From positions 1 through 9,855 of the forward strand of contig HF997862.1 in the NCBI GenBank assembly GCA_000433635.1: a stretch of 9,855 nucleotides of DNA. The letters are read 5' to 3'. Positions within the stretch are counted from its first letter, which is position 1; each line of letters starts with the position of its first letter. Below the pieces are notes generated by a model. The model was not told where the DNA came from. It did no database searches and worked only from the letters and a program-made list of their open reading frames with translations. The translations under genes and the position numbers were made by a program. Below are positions 1 through 6,084 of this stretch, one piece after another. This DNA comes from Ruminococcus sp. CAG:254. GTDB taxonomy: Bacteria; Bacillota; Clostridia; Oscillospirales; Ruminococcaceae.

Positions 1-125
1 TATCTCTTGACTTTTATTTGCAGGTCATTTATTTGTTCACTTGTGTCGCTTATAGAATCTGACAATTCTTTTTCAGAATTTCTTATTAAAAACAAATAAT
101 CTTCTTTCGATAAATTGAATTTCAT
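1..125 (-). CDS. Hypothetical protein, N-terminal part (runs off left edge)
   Basis: An open frame starts with ATG at 125-123 and reads to the left edge without a stop, giving 41 visible residues that begin MKFNLSKEDYLFLIRNSEKE. A good ribosome-binding site (AGGAGAT on the minus strand, 134-140) sits 8 nt before the ATG, which is the main reason for calling a gene. The visible part is hydrophilic and rich in Glu, Lys, Asp and Ser, suggestive of a helical or coiled segment; there is no signal peptide or membrane segment. Codons are AT-rich, unlike the plus-strand genes to the right. It lies 29 nt downstream of a second small minus-strand frame (155-400) and may be co-transcribed with it. I do not recognise a family, and the remainder lies outside the window. 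Confidence 0.65.
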   Translation of the reverse strand, partial: MKFNLSKEDYLFLIRNSEKELSDSISDTSEQINDLQIKVKR

Positions 126-154
126 AAAACAATATCTCCTTGATATCTTCCTGT

Positions 155-400
155 TCAATTCCTGAACGTTTTGCATGTCGGAAATGGTGACATCATACCA
201 GAATTCACAGATTTAGAGTCAGTTTCCATCAATTTATACTCATTAGGTTTATTATACATCATTTCTTTGCATTCTACAACACTTTCAGGAGGATTTTTCA
301 ATGCAACTTGTAGGTAAGTTTTGTGCAGGAATCCATATTGACTTTCCACGATAAAAATTGTATAATATGAACAACCAATCTTCGTTTTTTCCACAACCAT
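155..400 (-). CDS. Small hypothetical protein, 81 aa, unknown function
   Basis: This 81-codon frame runs from ATG (400-398) to TGA (157-155), with an in-frame TAG just upstream (412-410), so the start cannot move out. Codon choice looks like real coding sequence (many GAA, AAA, ATG, TCT), and the protein is soluble-looking, with four Cys and no obvious signal or membrane segment. Against it, the ribosome-binding site is poor (GAGTGG about 5 nt upstream), no promoter is evident to its right, and the strong rightward mannanase promoter (338-366) lies inside its 5' part. The next minus-strand gene starts only 29 nt after its stop, as in an operon. It could be a real short gene, a degraded remnant, or chance. 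I recognise no family. Confidence 0.42.
   Translation of the reverse strand: MVVEKTKIGCSYYTIFIVESQYGFLHKTYLQVALKNPPESVVECKEMMYNKPNEYKLMETDSKSVNSGMMSPFPTCKTFRN
251..279 (-). promoter_or_regulatory. Possible minus-strand promoter for the left-edge gene
   Basis: On the minus strand a perfect TATAAT (256-251) lies 17 nt after TTGTAG (279-274), which matches the -35 consensus only at TTG. Transcription would start near 245 and reach the gene starting at 125. It sits inside the 155-400 frame, so if it is real it either serves only the left-edge gene or argues against that frame being coding. Confidence 0.3.
338..366 (+). promoter_or_regulatory. Sigma-A-type promoter for the mannanase operon
   Basis: TTGACT (338-343) and a perfect TATAAT (361-366) are separated by 17 nt, matching the vegetative consensus at 11 of 12 positions. 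Transcription would begin near 373, leaving a leader of about 60 nt before the mannanase ATG at 435. I saw no clear inverted-repeat operator next to it, so any substrate control is not visible here. Confidence 0.75.
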
Positions 401-420
401 TTTACCACTCTACAAATTGA

Positions 421-426
421 AAGGGG
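421..426 (+). promoter_or_regulatory. Ribosome-binding site that fixes the mannanase start
   Basis: AAGGGG lies 8 nt before the ATG at 435. The upstream in-frame TTG at 417 has no such site and lies before it, so ATG 435 is preferred. A short run of T follows the site. Confidence 0.6.
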
Positions 427-434
427 CTTTTTTT

Positions 435-2219
435 ATGTCATTTTCACATTCCTCCCGCATTGCTGCCATGCTCTTGGCAGGCTCTTGCACACTCGCTGGA
501 ATTCCTGCTGTTCCAACTGTTGCAGCAGAAACTGCATCCACAGCACCCATTCGCTATGAATTTGAAAACGGTACGACCAGCGGCGGAAAAATCTATCAGG
601 AAACTTGGAAGGGCAACACCGAAGAAGACGGCAGCGGTGAAGATTACGACCTGACCAACGCTTCCGGCGGTGGATTTTCCTATCTTGACCAAAAAGGAAC
701 GACTGTCAGCCTGGAAGTTACCGTTCCGGAAGACGGTCTGTATGAATTAACCGTCTGCTACTGCGAACCATACGACCCCAACAAAAAAGTACAATATTTG
801 GATGTCAATGGCGTCAATCAGGGTGAAGTCAGCTTCTCCCACAACCTGACCTTTGAAGAAACTTCCGGCGGTGTGGTCATGCTGCAAGCCGGAAAAAATA
901 CCATCACATTTCGGGCATACTGGGGCTATACGATGTTCGACTATCTGGAAATTGCTCCTGCATCGGAATCCCTGACCAACCTCCAGCCAACCCGACAGCT
1001 CTCCAACCCGAATGCCTCTGACAGCACCAAACGGCTTTATCAGTATCTCTGCGACCAGTACGGCAAACATATTATCTCCGGTCAGCAGGAATACTGCGGT
1101 TCTCACAACTACAACCTCTATGCAGACCCGACCAATTTCATCAAGGACAACGAAGCAGAATTTGAATATCTGGAAAAGACTACCGGAAAAATGTGTGCCA
1201 TTCGGGGCATCGACTTCCTGAATTATTTCGATGGGGCAACCTGGGATGACAATGCCGCAGAACGTGCCGTCCAATGGGTCAACGAATACAAGGGTATTGC
1301 AACGATTGTTTGGCACTGGAGAGTGCCATCTGAAAAGGGCGGTACAGAACGGGCATTCTATGTGCCGTCTGCCAGTGCAGATTCCACCACGTTCAGTATT
1401 ACCAACGCTCTGCAAGAAGGCACTTGGGAACACGATGTCATTATGGCAGACATTGCAGAAATCGCAAAGCAACTGAAAAAGCTAAAAGATGCAGATGTTC
1501 CTGTCCTCTGGCGGCCGCTCCACGAGGCAGAAGGTGCATGGTTCTGGTGGGGTGCAGAGGGTGCAGAACCCTGCAAACAGTTGTATCGCCTGCTCTACGA
1601 CCAGCTGACCAATGTTTACGGCTTGGACAACTTAATCTGGGTTTGGAATAGTTACACCTACTCCACCTCCCCAGATTGGTATCCGGGCGATGATGTTGTA
1701 GATATTGTGGGCTATGATAAATACAACGCTGCGGACGGACAGCCAAACCTCAGCTCCATTTCCTCTACCTTTTACAGCTTGGTACAGAGCACCGACGGTG
1801 AAAAAATGGTCACCATGGCGGAAAACGATACCATTCCATCCTTGGAAAACCTGCTGAAAGACAAGGCTTCCTGGCTGTATTTCTGCCCATGGTATATGAA
1901 CTACCTGACCAGCGAACAGAACAACCCCGCGGAAAACCTGAAAGAAATCTACAACAGTGAATACTGCATCACCTTGGACGAACTGCCAGATTTGAAAAGC
2001 TATCCGCTGGATGGCGGAACATCACCGGAAATTCTGCTCGGCGACATCAATCAAGATGGCAGCGTCAACACAGCGGATGTTGTCTTGCTGCAAAAGTATC
2101 TGATTCAAAAGGCAACTCTGACCAAAGCACAGGGTACAGCTGCCGATTATCAAAAAGATGCTGTCATTGATGTGCTGGATTTGCTGGCACTGAAACGGAA
2201 TGTCTGGAAGAACCTATAA
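435..2219 (+). CDS. Secreted cellulosomal beta-mannanase: CBM35-GH26-dockerin
   Basis: The protein has 594 residues from ATG 435. A Sec signal peptide covers about residues 1-31 (Arg near the N-terminus, a hydrophobic stretch, probable cleavage after TVAA). Residues ~38-175 resemble a CBM35 carbohydrate-binding module (opening YEFENG, closing FDYLEIA). Residues ~185-525 are a GH26 catalytic domain: WRPLHEAEGAWFWWG holds the expected acid/base Glu364, and MAENDTIP the expected nucleophile Glu463, so hydrolysis of beta-1,4-mannan or glucomannan is the natural reading. Residues ~536-594 form a type I dockerin with two calcium loops, DINQDGSVNTAD and DYQKDAVIDVLD; the second is slightly degenerate (Gln at position 3, Ala at 6). 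The dockerin implies attachment to a cohesin scaffold outside the cell. The linkers are short, unlike the Thr-rich one at 9476-9855. A CE2-like esterase gene follows after 51 nt with no promoter evident between, so the two are probably one transcript. Beta-1,4-mannanase is the best call; GH26 also contains a few xylanases and exo-acting mannobiohydrolases. Confidence 0.92.
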   Translation: MSFSHSSRIAAMLLAGSCTLAGIPAVPTVAAETASTAPIRYEFENGTTSGGKIYQETWKGNTEEDGSGEDYDLTNASGGGFSYLDQKGTTVSLEVTVPEDGLYELTVCYCEPYDPNKKVQYLDVNGVNQGEVSFSHNLTFEETSGGVVMLQAGKNTITFRAYWGYTMFDYLEIAPASESLTNLQPTRQLSNPNASDSTKRLYQYLCDQYGKHIISGQQEYCGSHNYNLYADPTNFIKDNEAEFEYLEKTTGKMCAIRGIDFLNYFDGATWDDNAAERAVQWVNEYKGIATIVWHWRVPSEKGGTERAFYVPSASADSTTFSITNALQEGTWEHDVIMADIAEIAKQLKKLKDADVPVLWRPLHEAEGAWFWWGAEGAEPCKQLYRLLYDQLTNVYGLDNLIWVWNSYTYSTSPDWYPGDDVVDIVGYDKYNAADGQPNLSSISSTFYSLVQSTDGEKMVTMAENDTIPSLENLLKDKASWLYFCPWYMNYLTSEQNNPAENLKEIYNSEYCITLDELPDLKSYPLDGGTSPEILLGDINQDGSVNTADVVLLQKYLIQKATLTKAQGTAADYQKDAVIDVLDLLALKRNVWKNL

Positions 2220-2270
2220 GCGTATTCCCTGCAACTATTTTTGTAAGATTGTTATGATTGGAGTTTTTCT

Positions 2271-3281
2271 ATGAAACCAATTCGTTCTGCTGTCACCTGT
2301 TCCCCCGGCACACGTTACGCTCCAGAAACGGACACGCTTTGGCTTGCACTGAGTAATGCAACTATTTCTTGTACGACAACTGCCACAACGGTAACGGTTT
2401 CGCTGCGAGCAATTGGTTCGGTTCGAGTTGCAGTCTTTTTGCAGGAAAAAATGGTGATGGATTTCGTCTGCACGGATGAAACCAAAATCATTTCGATTCC
2501 CTGCCCGTCAGAATCTGCCCAGCAAATTCAAATTTGCAAACTGTCTGAACCACACTATGGTATTCTTGGTGTTTCTGCCCTCACCTGTGACGGTGGAACG
2601 TGTTCCCCACTGCCACCTGCTCCGCATCATCTCGCCTTTATCGGCGATTCCATCACCTGCGGATACGGCATTGATGCTGCCAGCCCAGAGGATGCCTTTT
2701 CCATTGCAACGGAACACGCTGCAAAAAGTTATGCTGCTCAGACTGCAAAGCTGCTGCATGCCGATGCACATATTCTCTCTTACAGTGGGTTTGGCGTTTA
2801 CAGTGGCTTTCCAGAGGAATCCTGCAAAAATGAAACTGACTTGCTGCCATTGGTCTATGAAGCGGCTGGATTCTATCATTATCAGCCGGAAAACTGGGAA
2901 TCCACAATCCTGCTCCCGTTTGCACCGCCGGAAGCGGTGATTCTCTACCTGGGAACAAATGATTCTGCTTATCTGCATTTGTTTCCAGAAAAAGGAGCTG
3001 CATTTCAAGCTGCTTACGCTGCTTTCTTGCAGAAACTTCGCAGCGAGTTCCCAACTGCATTTCTGGTCTGCATGCTTGGGATGAGCAGTGACCTTGACGC
3101 TGCCCCATTCATTCGGAATGTCGTTGCAGCTGCCCAGCAGCAGGACAACCGCCCTGCTCTCTGCGATGTTCGTTCCATAGTCGGAACGGATTTCGGGGCA
3201 AATCATCACCCCGGTGCTGTCACACAGCGAAATGCTGCGAAACTGCTCGCTGATTTGCTGCAGAAATACCTGCCCTTCTAA
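2271..3281 (+). CDS. CE2-like SGNH acetylesterase, probably cytoplasmic
   Basis: This 336-residue protein fits the carbohydrate esterase family 2 plan: an N-terminal beta-sandwich-like half (~1-115) and a C-terminal SGNH hydrolase half (~118-336). SGNH landmarks are visible: block I IGDSITCGYG with nucleophile Ser127, block III GTND with oxyanion Asn230, and block V NHHPG with catalytic His313. Position 311, where many relatives have Asp, is Asn, so the enzyme may work as a Ser-His dyad as described for some CE2 members. The N-terminus (MKPIRSAVTC) is no signal peptide, so it probably acts inside the cell, removing acetyl groups from imported oligosaccharides. The adjacent mannanase gene makes acetylated manno-oligosaccharides the likely substrate; cytoplasmic CE2 esterases with that role are known in Roseburia. 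GGAG at 2260-2263, 7 nt before ATG, supports the start. Acetyl-xylo-oligosaccharides are an alternative substrate. Confidence 0.82.
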   Translation: MKPIRSAVTCSPGTRYAPETDTLWLALSNATISCTTTATTVTVSLRAIGSVRVAVFLQEKMVMDFVCTDETKIISIPCPSESAQQIQICKLSEPHYGILGVSALTCDGGTCSPLPPAPHHLAFIGDSITCGYGIDAASPEDAFSIATEHAAKSYAAQTAKLLHADAHILSYSGFGVYSGFPEESCKNETDLLPLVYEAAGFYHYQPENWESTILLPFAPPEAVILYLGTNDSAYLHLFPEKGAAFQAAYAAFLQKLRSEFPTAFLVCMLGMSSDLDAAPFIRNVVAAAQQQDNRPALCDVRSIVGTDFGANHHPGAVTQRNAAKLLADLLQKYLPF

Positions 3282-3302
3282 GTCCGGACAACTTGTTTTT
3301 TT
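3280..3302 (+). terminator. Weak candidate terminator after the esterase gene
   Basis: A short stem AAGT/ACTT (3280-3283 with 3291-3294, loop of 7) overlaps the esterase stop codon and is followed by G and seven T. The 4-5 bp stem is weak; the internal GTCCGGAC palindrome offers an alternative fold. The T-run and the new promoter just downstream are the main support. Confidence 0.35.
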
Positions 3303-3332
3303 CAGAGAATGAAAAAAATCTATGGAAATTGA

Positions 3333-3361
3333 TTGCAAAAGACGAGGAAATATAGTATAAT
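3333..3361 (+). promoter_or_regulatory. Promoter for asnB and the genes after it
   Basis: TTGCAA (3333-3338) and a perfect TATAAT (3356-3361) are spaced by 17 nt. Transcription would start near 3368, about 50 nt before the asnB ATG at 3419. No further clear promoter was seen before pyrB, so this one may serve asnB, the HD gene and possibly genes beyond. Confidence 0.65.
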
Positions 3362-3403
3362 AAAAGGAACGCAATTTCCATGAACACAAATCTGCAAGAA
3401 ACA

Positions 3404-3409
3404 GGGAGG
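3404..3409 (+). promoter_or_regulatory. Ribosome-binding site that fixes the asnB start
   Basis: GGGAGG lies 9 nt before the ATG at 3419. It selects that start over the in-frame ATG at 3380, which has no such site and would bury the catalytic cysteine that must become the N-terminus. Confidence 0.8.
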
Positions 3410-3418
3410 TTTTTACCG

Positions 3419-5308
3419 ATGTGTGGATTTACCGGTTTTACAAACCATATCGACAATTCCAATGCGGTTCTTCAGGAAATGCTGAACCGAATCAAACATA
3501 GAGGGCCGGATGCAGAAGGCACTTACATTGACGAGGACATCGCCCTCGGTCACCGCCGCCTGAGCATCATTGATGTTTCAGATGCCGGCACACAGCCGCT
3601 TTACAGTGCAGATGGCAATCTTGCCCTGCTCTTCAACGGCGAAATTTATAACTACAAGACCATTCGTCAGGCGTTGATTGAAAAAGGATATCAGTTTGCA
3701 ACACAGACTGACTCCGAAGTTTTAATCTACGGCTATCAGGAATACGGCACAGCACTGCTGCAAAAACTGCGTGGCATGTTCTCCTTTGTCATCTGGAACA
3801 AGAAAGAGAAAACTTTGTTCGGGGCAAGAGATTTCTTCGGCATCAAGCCGCTGTACTATGCACAGATGGGAGAAACATTCCTGTTCGGCTCGGAAATCAA
3901 AAGTTTCCTGCCGCATCCGCACTTTAAAAAGGTGCTGAATACTGCTGCCCTTGAAAACTACCTGACGTTCCAGTATTCGCCTTGCACAGAAACATTCTTC
4001 AAGGGCGTTTACAAGCTACCGCCGGCACATTATTTCATCTACAAAAACGGCAAGCTGGACATTCAGCAGTACTGGGAAATCGAATTCCATGCAGACGAAA
4101 AGCCGTCTTTGGATGACTGGGTAAACCAGATTTCCGACACGTTCCACAACTCTGTAGAGGCTCATAAAATCGCCGATGTAGAAGTTGGCTCGTTCCTCTC
4201 CAGCGGCGTTGACTCCAGTTATGTGGCAGCCATTGCCGATGTGGATAAGACCTTTACGGTTGGCTTCGGCAAGGAAGAACGCTACAATGAAATCGGCTGG
4301 GCAAAGGGCTTCTCGGAAGCCATTGGCAAGAAGAATTACAGCAAGGTCATTGAACCGGAAGAATACTGGGCACATCTCCCGATGATTCAATATCACATGG
4401 ATGAACCGCTGGCAGACCCGGCAGCGGTTGCCCTGTACTTTGTCTGCAATCTGGCATCGCAGTCCCTGAAAGTCGTTCTGTCCGGCGAAGGAGCAGACGA
4501 AATCTTCGGCGGCTACAACGTCTACAGCGACCCGGGTTCAACGTCTTATGAAAAGCTGCCTCGTGGCTTGCGACGTGGGATCATGCACATTGCAGAATCC
4601 TTGCCGGCACACCGTGGCGTGAACTTCTTCGTTCGCAAGGGCAAAGATTTGGAAGAACGGTTCATCGGTAACGCTTATATGTTTACTCCGAAAGACCGCA
4701 AAGCCCTGCTCAAGATTCACACCAATGCTCCTGACCCGATGGCAATCACCAAGCCGTATTACGACCAAGTGAAAGACCAGGACGATGTAACCAAGATGCA
4801 GTATCTGGATTTGCATCTGTGGATGGCAGGCGATATTCTGCTGAAAGCCGATAAAATGAGTATGGCGAACTCGCTGGAACTGCGTGTTCCGTTCTTAGAT
4901 AAAGAAGTCATGGCACTGGCACAGCGGATTCCGACTCGTTATCGTGTCATCCACAAGCCATCGGAAAGCGGCGGCACGCCGTATATCACCAAGTATGCAA
5001 TGCGGTTGGCTGCAAAGAAAGATACCCCGCCGCAGACTGCCAAAACCGCAGCCAAGAAAAAACTGGGCTTCCCTGTTCCGATTCGGGTATGGCTGAAAGA
5101 AGATACCTATTACAATATGGTCAAGAATACGTTTGAAGGCAACGCTGCCCAGCAGTTCTTCCACACTGAAAAACTGGTGCAGCTGCTGGATGACCACCGT
5201 GCCGGCAAGGCTGACAACAGCCGGAAAATCTGGACGGTTTATATGTTCTTAGTTTGGTATCATGTTTATTTTGAATCGGACGTTATCCCGACCAAGCCGA
5301 ATGTTTAA
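3419..5308 (+). CDS. asnB: Asparagine synthetase, glutamine-hydrolysing
   Basis: This 629-residue enzyme makes asparagine from aspartate, glutamine and ATP. From ATG 3419 the protein starts MCGFTGF, placing the glutaminase nucleophile Cys2 at the end exposed after Met removal. The class II amidotransferase domain (~1-200) shows KHRGPD (26-31) and NGEIYNY (from 73). The synthetase domain (~215-600) has the ATP-pyrophosphatase loop SSGVDSS (261-267) and SGEGADEIFGGY (from 355). Its length is close to the long AsnB of Bacillus subtilis (~630) rather than the E. coli form (554). It has its own promoter and a strong ribosome-binding site. The HD-domain gene begins 42 nt after its stop and may be on the same transcript. 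Some long-form AsnB-like proteins amidate cell-wall or peptide substrates instead, but nothing in the neighbourhood suggests that here. Confidence 0.93.
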   Translation: MCGFTGFTNHIDNSNAVLQEMLNRIKHRGPDAEGTYIDEDIALGHRRLSIIDVSDAGTQPLYSADGNLALLFNGEIYNYKTIRQALIEKGYQFATQTDSEVLIYGYQEYGTALLQKLRGMFSFVIWNKKEKTLFGARDFFGIKPLYYAQMGETFLFGSEIKSFLPHPHFKKVLNTAALENYLTFQYSPCTETFFKGVYKLPPAHYFIYKNGKLDIQQYWEIEFHADEKPSLDDWVNQISDTFHNSVEAHKIADVEVGSFLSSGVDSSYVAAIADVDKTFTVGFGKEERYNEIGWAKGFSEAIGKKNYSKVIEPEEYWAHLPMIQYHMDEPLADPAAVALYFVCNLASQSLKVVLSGEGADEIFGGYNVYSDPGSTSYEKLPRGLRRGIMHIAESLPAHRGVNFFVRKGKDLEERFIGNAYMFTPKDRKALLKIHTNAPDPMAITKPYYDQVKDQDDVTKMQYLDLHLWMAGDILLKADKMSMANSLELRVPFLDKEVMALAQRIPTRYRVIHKPSESGGTPYITKYAMRLAAKKDTPPQTAKTAAKKKLGFPVPIRVWLKEDTYYNMVKNTFEGNAAQQFFHTEKLVQLLDDHRAGKADNSRKIWTVYMFLVWYHVYFESDVIPTKPNV

Positions 5309-5350
5309 TGCTTCTGATTGGTCTAAAAATCATTGAGAAAGGCGACAACT

Positions 5351-6019
5351 ATGGCAAGCTGTGTCACATTTGAATATATCCGCAAAAATCCGGATATCCG
5401 CACCTATATTCAGCGTGCCGATGAAGCATTGAAATCCATCGGCTATACCGAACACTCGTTTCCGCATGTGGAAAAAGCAGCTGCTACCGCAGCTCGGATT
5501 CTCACCGAACTGGGCTACCCAGAACGGGAGATTGAACTCGCTCGCATTGCCGGCTTTCTGCACGACATTGGAAACGTCATCAATCGTGTTGACCACGCCC
5601 AGAGCGGTGCTGTTATGGCATTCCGATTGCTCGACCGACTGGAAATGCCAGTTGATGAAATCTGTTCTGTGATTTCTGCCATCGGAAACCACGATGAAGC
5701 AACGGCTCAGCCAATTGATGCCATTTCTGCCGCTTTGATTTTAGCAGATAAAACCGATGTTCGCCGCAGCCGTGTTCGGAATACCGACTTTTTAACATTC
5801 GATATTCACGACCGTGTGAATTATGCGGTTGAAACAGCAGAATTGTTGATTGATAAAGAACAGCAGGAATTTGTGCTTTCCATGACGATTGACACGCAGA
5901 TTTCTTCCGTATTGGAATATTTTGAAATCTTTATGGAACGGATGCTGCTTTGTCGGAGAGCCGCACAATTTTTCCATATGCAGTTTAAAATCTATATCAA
6001 CCATAGTTTAATGTTATGA
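5351..6019 (+). CDS. HD-domain phosphohydrolase, substrate unknown
   Basis: The 222-residue protein has an HD metal-hydrolase core: His39 (FPHVEKA), His71-Asp72 (FLHDIGN) and Asp133 (ADKTDVRR) are the expected ligands, and His82 and His114-Asp115 (GNHDE) could add a second metal, as in larger HD enzymes. Such proteins usually cleave phosphate esters of nucleotides or signalling molecules; the substrate cannot be told from sequence. It is soluble, with no signal peptide. ATG 5351 is chosen because GAGAAAGG lies 8 nt upstream; an in-frame TTG at 5333 has no site. The last ~25 residues, rich in Phe, Met and Ile, lie beyond the recognisable core. It lies between asnB and pyrB on the same strand, so a tie to amino-acid or nucleotide metabolism is possible but is inference from position only. 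Confidence 0.78.
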   Translation: MASCVTFEYIRKNPDIRTYIQRADEALKSIGYTEHSFPHVEKAAATAARILTELGYPEREIELARIAGFLHDIGNVINRVDHAQSGAVMAFRLLDRLEMPVDEICSVISAIGNHDEATAQPIDAISAALILADKTDVRRSRVRNTDFLTFDIHDRVNYAVETAELLIDKEQQEFVLSMTIDTQISSVLEYFEIFMERMLLCRRAAQFFHMQFKIYINHSLML

Positions 6020-6024
6020 TAGAT

Positions 6025-6049
6025 ACAGGGGGAGCTTGTCTTCCCCTGT
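6025..6049 (+). terminator. Stem-loop between the HD gene and pyrB, terminator or attenuator
   Basis: ACAGGGGGAG (6025-6034) pairs with CTTCCCCTGT (6040-6049) in a 10-bp GC-rich stem with one G-T wobble and a 5-nt loop. It begins 5 nt after the HD stop and ends 35 nt before the pyrB ATG. The tail (TCTTATAGTT) is only partly T-rich, so termination may be incomplete; it could lower read-through into pyrB or protect an RNA end. Confidence 0.5.
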
Positions 6050-6084
6050 TCTTATAGTTACAATGAAATAGGAGGATCTTCATT

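Noticed and set aside
417..434. TTG at 417 as start of the mannanase
   Set aside because: The ribosome-binding site AAGGGG lies after this codon and fits ATG 435; the longer N-terminus would also spoil the signal peptide start.
492..506. Lipobox in the mannanase signal peptide (LAGSC)
   Set aside because: The residue order does not fit the [LVI]-x-[GA]-C rule, and the dockerin already explains surface attachment.
747..1472. 241-codon minus-strand open frame opposite the mannanase
   Set aside because: It is the complement of a well-supported GH26 gene and has a Cys-rich, low-complexity composition typical of a shadow frame.
2508..3389. 293-codon minus-strand open frame opposite the esterase
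   Set aside because: Shadow of the CE2-like gene, with no family motif; it also overlaps the asnB promoter.
3380..3418. ATG at 3380 as start of asnB
   Set aside because: It has no ribosome-binding site and would bury the catalytic Cys, which must follow the initiator Met.
6011..6020. TATGAT as a -10 box for a pyrB promoter
   Set aside because: No acceptable -35 element lies 16-18 nt upstream, and the box overlaps the HD stop codon.
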